Assembly (NCBI GenBank): GCA_020721005.1
Contig: DYNP01000009.1
Location: 2,127 to 66,126, forward strand
DNA: 64,000 nt
Source of the DNA: Thiomargarita sp.
GTDB taxonomy: Bacteria; Pseudomonadota; Gammaproteobacteria; Beggiatoales; Beggiatoaceae
Direction: 5' to 3'
The notes beneath the pieces were generated by a model. It was given only the letters and a program-made list of their open reading frames with translations. It searched no databases and was not told the origin of the DNA. This document shows positions 54,752 to 63,996 of the stretch, in pieces (within the stretch, counting starts at the first letter, position 1; each line of letters starts with the position of its first letter). A program made the translations under genes and the position numbers.

Positions 54752-54833
54752 ATCAGAATTTCCAGAATTAAAGAATTGACAGAATGCAGCCCCTAACCTA
54801 TTCTGAAAATCCTAAAATTCTGGAAATTCTGAT
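54752..54833. repeat. TTTCCAGAATTAAAGAATT dyad, copy 3
   Basis: TTTCCAGAATTAAAGAATTG ... TTCTGGAAATTCTGATTT with an extended centre (CCCCTAACCTATTCTGAAAA). It closes the toxin-antitoxin island on the right. Confidence 0.75.
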
Positions 54834-54847
54834 TTTGACAATTGGCA

Positions 54848-54880
54848 AAACCTGCCAGGCCTTTTAGACCTGGCAGGTTT
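54848..54880 (-). terminator. Hairpin terminator of the giant propeller/VWA gene
   Basis: AAACCTGCCAGG (54848-54859) and CCTGGCAGGTTT (54869-54880) form a perfect 12-bp stem with a 9-base loop, about 15 bases after the gene stop on the minus strand; the transcript then reads TTTTGCC. A similar stem sequence ends porGAB. Confidence 0.65.
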
Positions 54881-54895
54881 AAGACGTCTTTTTAC

Positions 54896-57800
54896 TTAAT
54901 TCCAACTCTTCTTATCAGTACAATCTCCCGATATGATGGCATTAAAACGGATCTTTTGTGCCTGCAAGCGGGACAGCAGACTCTCTATATCCGCATCATC
55001 ATAGGGAGATGCATCGGTTGCAAGGAGAATTGAACCGCCTTCCTTCACATGATTCAACGCAATTTCTATCGCTTCCGCGCTGGCTTCCGGACATAAACCG
55101 CCTCCTTCAGCTTTCATACCCTTAATGGCATTCAGTATAACATCATGGTCTTTACTGAGCGCCAACACTTTGACATCATCCTTGAAATCAATGAGGGCAA
55201 TAGTTGGGGTTTCTTCCGAAGAAACTTGGGCTTGCAAAAACTTCTTAGCTGCATTGAATAACCCATTGATTTCTCCCTGCATACTGCCAGTGGTATCGAT
55301 AACAATAGCCATATCCACTTTAAAATCAGGTGGCACAAAGATCGAGCTGCGTTCCCGAGTTGTGGAGCTTGGGTACTCATTGGAGCTGATTTTACTCTCC
55401 ATGGTCAGCATCAACAGTCCGGCATCCTTCAATTGAAGATCCATTTCGACACGGGCTTGACTGGTTTTTTCCGGACTGGCCACGCTCAACTCGTCCAATT
55501 CGCAAGTGATTGTAGAGTGCTGATCTGAGCGGCAACTGCCTTGATCAGTGCTTAATTGCTGCAATTCCACACCTTTAGGCAGTTGAGTGACCACCTTGAT
55601 TCCTGTGGCGGTGGGTACGGGAGCAACTGGGCTCAGTTCCACATTCAGGGTATAGTGCAGATTCTTTAACATTTGCACCGGATCTGGAGAATCCGTTATC
55701 GTCACTGAGAGGTAAGGTTTGACCACTTTCCAACTGGTTTGCACATCCACTGGGTATTCAGCAGAGTTTAGAGTGGCCACATTCTTCAAATTCCCACCTT
55801 CAGAAGCTTTGAAGGTTATTGAGACTGTGGTGTTGGACCCTGGTGCCAAATCAGGCAATGTGCATATCAGGTTGGACAAATCGCAAGTTCCCTCGGCTGC
55901 AGTCATGGAGACTAACGTGGCCCCCTTTGGCAATTGCTCAGTCAAAGTGATGCCCGTGGCAGTGTGTTGACCGCCATTGGTGAGGGTGAAGGTATAAGTC
56001 AAGTTTTCACCTTGGCCGATGGGTCCCCAAGTGCTGGGTTTGGCTGTCAATTTCAAAGTGGTCAGAGGTTCAATATTCACCTCAGTCATCACAGTCTCAT
56101 TGCCAATGTCCACAGTCGTCGGGGCAAAGGTGTAACCATCTTTACTAGCTGTGACGGTGTAAGTGGTTTCGTCCACGAGACCGTTGATTTGCCAGTTGCC
56201 CAGGGCATCGGTGGTGGTCGTTTTGCCGTCGATGTCGATGGTAACGCCGGCAATCGGATTGCCTTGATCATCACGGAGGGTGCCATGGGCGGTGCGGTCG
56301 CCAGTTTCCACTGGTTTGGAATCAATGATTTCGCCGTCACTGCCCACATTAACTTTGGTGGAAGATAGGACTTTCCCATCTTTGCTAACAGTGATTGTGT
56401 GGTTGCCTTCTGGCAGTTGAGGCATTGTCCAGTTACCATTTTCGTCGGTAACAAAGGTCTGGTCGTTGATTTGAATGGTGACTCCTGGCATGGGGTTGCC
56501 ATTCTCATCAATCAGAGTTTGCGAATTGGCCTTCTCTTCGCTTTCTTTGATGAGTTGATCCACTTCAACCAGATTGCCGGCCTCGTCAGTGACCATCAGT
56601 TTGCCTGTCGTTTCGTCAATCGTCGTTTCCAGAATCTGTTTGGCAGAAACTACTTTGATGTCAAAACTATGGCTAACCGTTGGATCACTTTGAGACGTGG
56701 CTGTGACAGTGAGTATGTCTTCTCCCTGTTCATTTTCAGCAATTACGGGCAAAGCGATATTGAACGCTAATTCGCCTTGTTCGTGAGTTTCTACTGTCAT
56801 GACCGGAGATACACCCGTGATATTCCATCCCAGTTTGCTACTTACATTAATATTGTAAGTGTCAAGTTTGGGCCCCGTATTGGCTATGGCTATGTTCACA
56901 GGAAGCACTTCACCCATTTTACCTGCGAGACTGTCAGGGGAAATGATGGAGACATCATAGAGAATCTTGGCGGGTTCAACCGTCACATTCGCTGTGTTGA
57001 TGCTGTCAGTCAATTGCTTACCTTCATCTAGCACGATATTATCAGCAAACACTTTCACTTCAGTCGCTTGGATAGCATTGGCGGGGGTGCCAGTTAAATC
57101 AACAGAACCACCTGTGCCAACAGCGATGGTCAATTTTTTGGTAACGATAGCATTTTCCTTGAGACCACTTAAGTCAAGAACCGCATTGTCACCACCTACG
57201 ATGACCACTTCTTCCGCTTCTATCATAGAGTCTTCTAAGAGAGAAAGGAGTTGAGGGTCAAGGTAAACAGTTTTGGCAGAAATTGTACCGTTGTTATAAA
57301 ACGGTAAACCACTCACCTTCACGACACCATTACCTGGACCAGAATAACTACCAAAGATGTTTCCATAATTGGTGAAATCCTTGGTTGCAAGGGCAGTTAC
57401 CCATCCACCGACAATACTCATCTCTGCACGACCAAGTGCACCACTAGCACCGTAATTAGCGATTTGTTTGGCAGATACATTCACCCAGTCACCAGATAAC
57501 TTTGCGCCGGGATAGTTGCTAAACGCTCCTGATGTTTTCAGCGTTATGGTATCACTGTTACTGCTAACACGCTGAATAGTTCCGTAGTTATTCATAAAAC
57601 TACTGGCGGTCAAGTTGAGGGTACTACCATAATAACCGGTGTCCTCCTTTCTTTTACATCTCCATGTTAGATTGAACAGATTTCCAAACCAGCCCCAATC
57701 TACGCATTTCTCCCCTGTTTTTACCCATTGTGAACCACTCTGGATAGTCCCATAGTTGCAAAGCCCGTTGACAGTAGTAGGAAGAGCAGTATTGTATTGC

Positions 57801-60800
57801 CCAGTGATGGTATGTCCTTTTTTGATTAGCACAACATCATTTGGATTAGGAATACGATTTTTCTTCATCGTAGTATCCCACCAAGTCGTATCCTTAACCC
57901 AACTACCTGTACCGACTGATTCAATAGTAGCAGGTTGAGGGCAAGGTTTGACGCAATCTACCCATTTGGCGATGTTGCTACCGCCGGGTAAATCGAATGT
58001 GCCACCTGCATACAAATTACTGCTTCCATCAAAGGCAAGACTTTGGACTACTGAACCATTCTCACCACTTAGTCCATCACCCAGTGGATTCCATTTTGTA
58101 CCGTCCCATTTAGCGACACGCTTCACGGGGGTGTAGTAAGGATAGTTAGGAGAGAAGTCATCTGTCGAAGAGAAAGTTCCTCCTGCATACAAGTTATTCT
58201 CTCCATCAACGGCAAGGGCAACAACCAAATTATTTAAACCATATTTCGTCAAACCAGTCCATTTGGCTTGATTATCAGCGGCAGTATTATTCATGGCAAT
58301 TTTTCTTGCTACGGTGGAATATGGGTTGGAGTTGGTAATACTAAAATCTCCGCCCGTATACAGATTTCCTTTTCCATCAGAGGCAAGGGCGATGGCACCA
58401 TTAGGACCATAATCCCATGTCTTCCCTATACTGTCGGCTAATGGTTCCCAACCAATACCGTTGCTGGCTAACTTGGCTACGTCACTGTATTGGTAATCTT
58501 CATCACCATCGATTGCAATGGTGAATTTTCCACTAACATACAACTGTCCATTCTTGTCAAATATAATGCTATGGACAAATTCTACGTCAGTCAATTTAGT
58601 GCCAACTTTTTTCCATGCGCCATTCTCAAATTTGGCGACTCGGCTGTTGACACTGGTAATGCCTGAAGTGGTAAATTGCCCGGCGGCATACAATACGCCA
58701 GTCGTGGGATGAATTGCGAGAGAGGCAACTTCTGCACTGAACCCATCACCCAACTTACTCCAAGCGGAACCGTTCCATTTAGCAACGCGATTTACTAGCA
58801 CTCCACCAGCATGAGTGAAAAATCCTCCTGCATATAAATTGCCAGAATTATCAACCGCTAAGGACGTGACATAGAACTGAGAACCGGTACCACTGACACC
58901 GCTACCCAAAGGACTCCAAGTTTCAGTTACTGGATTCCATTTGGCAATGCCATTGACCTCTAGTTTGTCACCCTCTTTATCAGTAGCCGTCTTGAAACTT
59001 CCGCCTACATACAGTAAGTTATTATTTTTGTCATACGCAGTGGCAGTAACTGTAACAAAATCAAGACCATACGGTTCTTTGACTCCAAAGCCCACCGGAA
59101 CCCATTTACCGCATGACATGACATCGTTTTGAGTAACCTTACTAGATTTAAGAACAGGAGAAACTGTAGTGTTTCCTTGCCCGGCAACATCAGAAGATAA
59201 AGGAATCAAAGGTCTTTGAATACTCACACCATTAACCTTGACTGACACCGTTGAATTGGGTGCATTGGAAGCAATGGAGATCGTACTTTCCTTTAGCCCA
59301 ACCGATTTGGGAGAAGGGGTTACTTGGATTGCGCAAGTTTGTGAAGGTGCCAAAGTTTGGCCCGCACAATTACCACTGAGAGAAAAATCAGTAGAATTGG
59401 TTAGAGTCACCGCACTGACTTGAAGATTCCCATTACCGGTATTTGAAACGGTGAGGGTTTGAGGTAACAAAGAACTACCGACATTCAAATCTTCAAAATC
59501 ATAAGTGGTCGGCGTGATAGAAATTTTTGCAACAAGCGCGTTGAAACTGGCAGTGACAGTCTTTGCCTGACTCATGCCCACCTTACAAGAATTTGTAGTA
59601 CCACTGCACGCACCACTCCAACCCGCAAAAGTAGAATTGGTTGCGGGCGTTGCAGTTAAAGTCACTGCGCTGTTAATAGCATAACCACCTTGACAAGCCG
59701 TGCCACAATTGACGAGATTATCACTGGATTTGATTTCACCAGTGCCGGTTCCCGTTTTGGTAACACTCAACAGAACTTGAGGAATGACGTTAAAGTTGGC
59801 AGTCACATTTTGCGCTTGACTCATCGTCACTTGACAAGAACTTGTACCGCTACACGCGCCGCCCCAACCCAAAAACGTAGAACCAGTAGCAACCGTCGCA
59901 GTTAGCGTTACTTGCGTATTGAGTGCATAGTCTTCTGTGCAATCAGTATCGCAACTAATACCAGCGGGAGTGCTGGTAATGGTGCCAGAACCCGTTTTGG
60001 TGACATCTAGTTTAGCTAACGAAGGTAAAGCAGTCTTCACCAAGGCAATTTTACTGACTGTTTGACCACCGGCTTGGACAAAATTGCCACCCAAATACAA
60101 GTGGTCTTGACCGTTGAATGCCAAGGCATAAACGCTGGCACTGGCCCCTATGTTAGTGCCACTGCTAATCGCTTTCCATGCACTGCCATCCCATTTAGTA
60201 AGATAATTAACCGTCTGCCCGGAAGCTTGGGTAAATTGACCACCGGCATATAACACATTCCCACTACTCACTGTCAAAGAAGTTACACGGTTGTTCATGC
60301 CCGTATCCAAGGCACGCCAAGCACTGCCATCCCATTTGGCCACATAACTAGCCGCTGTACCACTGGCTTGAGTGAACGCACCACCGGCATATAAAGTACC
60401 GTTTTTGTCAGTCTTGAGTGTCATCACTTGGTTGTTAATTCCATTACCAACTGCGGACCAAGTGCTACCATTCCATTTCGCAATGTAACTGACCGTATTG
60501 CCGCCCATTTGAAGAAATGAGCCGCCCGCATACAGATTGCCACTGTTGTCAAACGCCAGAGAATACACTCGTACATTGGTATTCCCAATCGTAGTCCAAG
60601 TGCTGCCATTCCATTTGGCAACGAAACCTGTTGTGCTATTTCCACCACCGGCATACAGATTGCCAGCACTGTCAACCACTAAGGCATTAACATAAGCAGG
60701 CATTCCTGTGCCTAAAGCACTCCAGGTTGTGCCATTCCATTTGGCAACGTAATTGGTTGCTATTCCACCCGCTTGAGTGAACCATCCGCCGGCATATAGA

Positions 60801-61168
60801 TTGCTGTTTTTGTCAACAGCAAGACTGGTCACAGAACTATTAATACCAGTACCCAGTGAGGACCAGTTACTGCCATTCCATTTCGCGACGCGATTAACGG
60901 TAACTCCGCCTGCTTGCGTGAAGTCCCCACCTGCGTAGAGATTGCCACTATTGTCAAAGACAATGGCATTGACAGCACCACTGACTCCAGTACTTAATGC
61001 AAAATAATCTTCTGCTTTTGCTGTGGAAAATAATAAAAATACCGCAAGCAAGCTCACAATGAAACGTGTGCCCCCACCTGCCCACCGCACGGGAAACTTA
61101 TCCCGTTTTCGTATCGATCGTGCCGATTGTTCATCAACACATTTAGTGTTAACATATTTGGTTGACAT
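54896..61168 (-). CDS. Giant secreted beta-propeller / Ig-like / VWA protein
   Basis: 2090 residues from the ATG at 61168 (AGGAAA 10 bases upstream; a longer TTG start is rejected). A basic N-region precedes the signal sequence (about 36-53, ending STAKA). A seven-bladed propeller follows (about 55-370; unit LYAGG.FTQAGG..VN.VAKWNGS.W..LG), then two InlB-like repeats (TGSGTITSTPAGISC), one choice-of-anchor D Ig domain, a second propeller (about 640-980), a beta-helix-like segment with GTGSWVKDTTWWD, a NEW3-like domain, two carboxypeptidase-regulatory domains (NGNPMPGVTIQI; NPIAGVTIDIDGKT), DUF11-type repeats (ATGITLTEQLPKGATLVSM) and a terminal VWA domain with intact MIDAS (DMAIVIDTTGSMQGEINGLF). 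Likely a surface adhesion protein. Confidence 0.87.
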   Translation of the reverse strand: MSTKYVNTKCVDEQSARSIRKRDKFPVRWAGGGTRFIVSLLAVFLLFSTAKAEDYFALSTGVSGAVNAIVFDNSGNLYAGGDFTQAGGVTVNRVAKWNGSNWSSLGTGINSSVTSLAVDKNSNLYAGGWFTQAGGIATNYVAKWNGTTWSALGTGMPAYVNALVVDSAGNLYAGGGNSTTGFVAKWNGSTWTTIGNTNVRVYSLAFDNSGNLYAGGSFLQMGGNTVSYIAKWNGSTWSAVGNGINNQVMTLKTDKNGTLYAGGAFTQASGTAASYVAKWDGSAWRALDTGMNNRVTSLTVSSGNVLYAGGQFTQASGQTVNYLTKWDGSAWKAISSGTNIGASASVYALAFNGQDHLYLGGNFVQAGGQTVSKIALVKTALPSLAKLDVTKTGSGTITSTPAGISCDTDCTEDYALNTQVTLTATVATGSTFLGWGGACSGTSSCQVTMSQAQNVTANFNVIPQVLLSVTKTGTGTGEIKSSDNLVNCGTACQGGYAINSAVTLTATPATNSTFAGWSGACSGTTNSCKVGMSQAKTVTASFNALVAKISITPTTYDFEDLNVGSSLLPQTLTVSNTGNGNLQVSAVTLTNSTDFSLSGNCAGQTLAPSQTCAIQVTPSPKSVGLKESTISIASNAPNSTVSVKVNGVSIQRPLIPLSSDVAGQGNTTVSPVLKSSKVTQNDVMSCGKWVPVGFGVKEPYGLDFVTVTATAYDKNNNLLYVGGSFKTATDKEGDKLEVNGIAKWNPVTETWSPLGSGVSGTGSQFYVTSLAVDNSGNLYAGGFFTHAGGVLVNRVAKWNGSAWSKLGDGFSAEVASLAIHPTTGVLYAAGQFTTSGITSVNSRVAKFENGAWKKVGTKLTDVEFVHSIIFDKNGQLYVSGKFTIAIDGDEDYQYSDVAKLASNGIGWEPLADSIGKTWDYGPNGAIALASDGKGNLYTGGDFSITNSNPYSTVARKIAMNNTAADNQAKWTGLTKYGLNNLVVALAVDGENNLYAGGTFSSTDDFSPNYPYYTPVKRVAKWDGTKWNPLGDGLSGENGSVVQSLAFDGSSNLYAGGTFDLPGGSNIAKWVDCVKPCPQPATIESVGTGSWVKDTTWWDTTMKKNRIPNPNDVVLIKKGHTITGQYNTALPTTVNGLCNYGTIQSGSQWVKTGEKCVDWGWFGNLFNLTWRCKRKEDTGYYGSTLNLTASSFMNNYGTIQRVSSNSDTITLKTSGAFSNYPGAKLSGDWVNVSAKQIANYGASGALGRAEMSIVGGWVTALATKDFTNYGNIFGSYSGPGNGVVKVSGLPFYNNGTISAKTVYLDPQLLSLLEDSMIEAEEVVIVGGDNAVLDLSGLKENAIVTKKLTIAVGTGGSVDLTGTPANAIQATEVKVFADNIVLDEGKQLTDSINTANVTVEPAKILYDVSIISPDSLAGKMGEVLPVNIAIANTGPKLDTYNINVSSKLGWNITGVSPVMTVETHEQGELAFNIALPVIAENEQGEDILTVTATSQSDPTVSHSFDIKVVSAKQILETTIDETTGKLMVTDEAGNLVEVDQLIKESEEKANSQTLIDENGNPMPGVTIQINDQTFVTDENGNWTMPQLPEGNHTITVSKDGKVLSSTKVNVGSDGEIIDSKPVETGDRTAHGTLRDDQGNPIAGVTIDIDGKTTTTDALGNWQINGLVDETTYTVTASKDGYTFAPTTVDIGNETVMTEVNIEPLTTLKLTAKPSTWGPIGQGENLTYTFTLTNGGQHTATGITLTEQLPKGATLVSMTAAEGTCDLSNLICTLPDLAPGSNTTVSITFKASEGGNLKNVATLNSAEYPVDVQTSWKVVKPYLSVTITDSPDPVQMLKNLHYTLNVELSPVAPVPTATGIKVVTQLPKGVELQQLSTDQGSCRSDQHSTITCELDELSVASPEKTSQARVEMDLQLKDAGLLMLTMESKISSNEYPSSTTRERSSIFVPPDFKVDMAIVIDTTGSMQGEINGLFNAAKKFLQAQVSSEETPTIALIDFKDDVKVLALSKDHDVILNAIKGMKAEGGGLCPEASAEAIEIALNHVKEGGSILLATDASPYDDADIESLLSRLQAQKIRFNAIISGDCTDKKSWN

Positions 61169-61202
61169 ACGTAAATGTTTCCTAAAATGTTTAAATCGTA
61201 GT

Positions 61203-61235
61203 GAGATTGACCAACGAGCAAGGTTGGTCAATCTC
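61203..61235 (-). promoter_or_regulatory. 12-bp perfect hairpin in the leader of the giant gene
   Basis: GAGATTGACCAA (61203-61214) and TTGGTCAATCTC (61224-61235) pair perfectly around a 9-base loop, about 35 bases before the ATG. No T-run follows, so it is not a typical terminator; mRNA stability, translation control or an operator are possible. Confidence 0.6.
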
Positions 61236-61502
61236 CTGTTGAGAGATAAATACTGTATTCACATTTTGATTGATGAACACTTTACTTACTCTAATGAAAA
61301 GTATGGATCGAAATATAACGCTCGTCAAAATACGTCCATAAGTTACAGTATAGAGTTACTGCTTTAGAGTGAACGTGTTCTAACCATTAATTAAATGATA
61401 TCAAGCACTTATTCCCTATTTTTGGATCGTAAAAATTAAGATACCTCCTGTAATATTTGTAACCGTATCTTTTTAAGATGCCCAGGCAGTGAGTTATAGA
61501 AC

Positions 61503-61543
61503 CTGATCAGTGATCAGCAAAATCTGATCAGTGATCAGCAAAA
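61503..61543. promoter_or_regulatory. Two direct copies of a TGATCAGTGATCA palindrome
   Basis: CTGATCAGTGATCAGCAAAA occurs at 61503-61522 and again at 61524-61543, 7 bases after the stop of the winged-helix gene and upstream of the giant gene. Each copy has overlapping dyads, as expected for a dimeric regulator's sites. Confidence 0.5.
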
Positions 61544-61550
61544 CAAGTAT

Positions 61551-61880
61551 CTAATCTTGCGAATTACCCTCCTTATTCTTCATCTCAGTAATCCCCTTAT
61601 GAGTGATGATAACGTGAATATCCAGCGCAACTCTTTGGCAGATGGAGTCCTTTTTAAATTCCTCTTGAGAGGAATTAATACAGTATTCCAAAGAGATATA
61701 ACCCTTACTTTCCAGTCTGGTCAGACACTTCTCAACAGTCCGTTTTTCATACCCGCATTCTTGAGCAAGTATCCGAGTATCGATTTTAGGATCAATACAA
61801 ACAACCCACTTGACTTGCATTTTCTTGGTCAGGCAATCCAATACGACATCCTCAACGAATGACAACTGCGCTTTTTTCAT
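61551..61880 (-). CDS. Winged-helix DNA-binding protein
   Basis: 109 residues. KIDTRILAQECGYEKRTVEK followed by CLTRLESKGYISLEYCINSS fits a winged helix-turn-helix (recognition helix RTVEKCLTRLESKG, then the wing). The N-terminal helix and C-terminal ITHKGITEMKNKEG suggest a MarR/DUF-like small regulator. It lies just upstream of the giant surface gene and next to the TGATCAGTGATCA repeats, which may be its sites (inference). Confidence 0.7.
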   Translation of the reverse strand: MKKAQLSFVEDVVLDCLTKKMQVKWVVCIDPKIDTRILAQECGYEKRTVEKCLTRLESKGYISLEYCINSSQEEFKKDSICQRVALDIHVIITHKGITEMKNKEGNSQD

Positions 61881-62287
61881 AGACTTACTCTCTTTTTTTG
61901 GTATTGAAAATCATATGTATGGCCCAAGAGGAACTGCCCAGTTTGGGTAAAAAAATCCCTCCTTATAACGATGAACACAGGATAACCCATTTTTTTAATT
62001 GTTCAATAGGACGTATTTTATTTTTGATTACCTGTTACTTATTTTTGAGAAGCTCTCCTTTTATTTCAATCACTTAACTGCTCTAGAAAGTAGCACCTTG
62101 TTACTTTTGCCGATAATAGCCGATTATTTTTATTATCCGGCACCAACCACTGTCACCTTTCCATTTTAACTCCCAACATTAACCCTACTCTATTGCCAAA
62201 AATTCACTGCTCTTTTCCATTCAAAACTTCCTCTGCTGAGACGGTTGGCTGTCAACAGAAACTCTAAACAACCCAGGAATACAAACC
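61881..62287. other. Intergenic region before nifZ
   Basis: About 407 bases without a gene. AT-rich; I find no convincing NifA enhancer (TGT-N10-ACA) or sigma54 -24/-12 element by eye, so nifZ regulation cannot be assigned. Confidence 0.35.
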
Positions 62288-62740
62288 ATGATGAATTATC
62301 GCTTTAATGAAGGGGACAAAGTGCGACTGATCCGCACCGTCCGAAACGATGGCACCTACCCCGGTAAAAACCGGGGAGACCTGTTAATTTCCCGAGGTGC
62401 TGTCGGCTATGTCACTGATACTGGTACCTTTCTCCTTGACCAAATCATTTACGCAGTCCATTTTTTGGAAGAAAATCTCTTAATTGGCTGCCGAGAAGAG
62501 GAACTCATCGACGCAGCAGAAGATTGGTTCCCCAGTCGCTTTCAATTTCGCGACAAAGTCATCACCCAAATCCCACTCGCCATACAAGGACAAATTCTAG
62601 TAAACAAAGGAGAAAAAGGAGAAATCATGAAAACCATTGCCGATCCCAACCAAGGTTTTCACTATCATGTTCATTTTGCCGGAGAAACTTACATCGTTCC
62701 AGAAACCGCTTTAACCCTAGCCCCAGACCCCGCTGACTGA
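62288..62740 (+). CDS. nifZ: NifZ, nitrogenase P-cluster maturation protein
   Basis: 150 residues (MM start; AGGAA ribosome site). NifZ helps mature the second P-cluster pair of the nitrogenase MoFe protein in the cytoplasm. Family pattern: NEGDKVRLIRTVRNDGTYPG and GDLLISRGAVGYVTDTGTFL, IYAVHFLEENLLIGCREEEL. A second, weaker copy of the fold follows (FQFRDKVITQIPLAIQGQIL, GEKGEIMK, YHVHFAGETYIVPETAL). nifM starts 3 bases downstream. Confidence 0.93.
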   Translation: MMNYRFNEGDKVRLIRTVRNDGTYPGKNRGDLLISRGAVGYVTDTGTFLLDQIIYAVHFLEENLLIGCREEELIDAAEDWFPSRFQFRDKVITQIPLAIQGQILVNKGEKGEIMKTIADPNQGFHYHVHFAGETYIVPETALTLAPDPAD

Positions 62741-62743
62741 ATT

Positions 62744-63592
62744 ATGACCGCTCAAAACCTTGCCTATCTCAACCTACAAATTGCCCTTAACAATTACCAA
62801 CAAGCCCCTGCCAACTTAACCACTTCCCAACGAGCCCAAGTAAAACAACAGGCTCAACAACAATATCAACTTGAAATTCGCATTTTATCTTCTCCAGAAG
62901 CGCAATCAATTCACATTACCCCCCAACAAATCTCATCAGCCCTGGCAGATATCCAACAACGCTATGCCACCCAAGAAGAATTTACCCAAGATTTGCACAA
63001 CAACGGCATTGAAATCGAACAATTCCCCGCAATTCTGGCGCGTCAACTGAAAGTCGACGCCATCTTAGATTCCATTGCCCAACACATTGCCCCCATCACC
63101 GATCTGGAAGCAGACACCTATTACCAACAGCATCCTTCTCGCTTTCAACGCCCAGAAACTCGGATTGCTCGTCACATTCTCATTTCCATCAATCCAGATT
63201 TTCCCGAAAACACTCGCCAAACTGCCTACCAACGCCTGTCCGAATTGGCTGCCCTCCTACACAAAAAACCACATCTATTTGCCGAACAAGCGCGTCGACA
63301 TTCCGAATGTGTGACCACGTTAGAAGGTGGACTGCTCGGTCCCATTCAACCTGGACAACTGTATCCAGAATTGGATAATGCTCTGTTTTCACTCGAAGAA
63401 AATCAAATCAGTGCGGTCCTTGAATCTCCCCTGGGTTTTCATCTCTTATGGTGTGAAAAAATTCAACCGGCAGTTCTCATTCCCTTTGCCGAAGCCAAAC
63501 CCAAAATCCTGGCCCATTTGCAACAAAAACGCATTGCATTACATCAGAAAAATTGGATCAGACAACTTTCCAACTCCCCTGTTCCCGCCTGA
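62744..63592 (+). CDS. nifM: NifM, peptidyl-prolyl isomerase for nitrogenase iron protein
   Basis: 282 residues. NifM is a parvulin-type prolyl isomerase needed to make active NifH (Fe protein). The N-terminal helical part (about 1-130) is followed by a parvulin domain (about 133-240): ETRIARHILISINPDFPENT, LFAEQARRHSECVTT, GGLLGPIQPGQLYPELDNAL and PLGFHLLWCEKIQ. Co-transcribed with nifZ. The core nif genes are not in the window. The gene ends 24 bases before the palindromic repeat cluster. Confidence 0.93.
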   Translation: MTAQNLAYLNLQIALNNYQQAPANLTTSQRAQVKQQAQQQYQLEIRILSSPEAQSIHITPQQISSALADIQQRYATQEEFTQDLHNNGIEIEQFPAILARQLKVDAILDSIAQHIAPITDLEADTYYQQHPSRFQRPETRIARHILISINPDFPENTRQTAYQRLSELAALLHKKPHLFAEQARRHSECVTTLEGGLLGPIQPGQLYPELDNALFSLEENQISAVLESPLGFHLLWCEKIQPAVLIPFAEAKPKILAHLQQKRIALHQKNWIRQLSNSPVPA

Positions 63593-63616
63593 TCGTTTTT
63601 TTCGTTTTTCTCGTTT

Positions 63617-63996
63617 CTCGTTCCCAAGTGCCACTTGGGAATGCCGTCTTGACCGCGTTGCGGTCTGTGAAGTAATGGGAAAAAAAATAATGGGACGCAG
63701 TCATTACAAAATCCATGAAAACCAAGTTCCCCATTTTGGACTGATGAATAACTGACCGCGACGCGGTCAAGACGGCATTCCCAAGTGGCACTTGGGAACG
63801 AGAAAAAATCCATGAAAACCAAGTTCCCCATTTTGGACTGATGAATAACTGACCGCGACGCGGTCAAGACGGCATTCCCAAGTGGCACTTGGGAACGAGA
63901 AAAAATCCATGAAAACCAAGTTCCCCATTTTGGACTGATGAATAACTGACCGCGACGCGGTCAAGACGACATTCCCAAGTGCCACTTGGGAACGAG
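63617..63996. repeat. MITE-like palindromic element followed by 97-bp tandem copies
   Basis: A 186-base element (63617-63802) with the same CCCAAGTG(C/A)CACTTGGG terminal palindromes as the 32.4 and 34.1 kb elements but a shorter centre, then two further 97-base units ending at 63899 and 63996, each carrying TGAATAACTGACCGCGACGC and ATCCATGAAAACCAAGTTCC. The open frames here are repeat artefacts (same peptide SFPSATWECRLDRVAVS as elsewhere). The array continues to or past the right edge. Confidence 0.85.

Larger units (their letters stand above)
61169..61550. other. Leader and promoter region of the giant gene
   Basis: About 380 bases, no gene. Contains the 12-bp dyad at 61203-61235 and the TGATCAGTGATCA repeats at 61503-61543, listed separately. 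Any promoter for the 2090-residue protein should lie in the middle AT-rich part. Confidence 0.45.
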
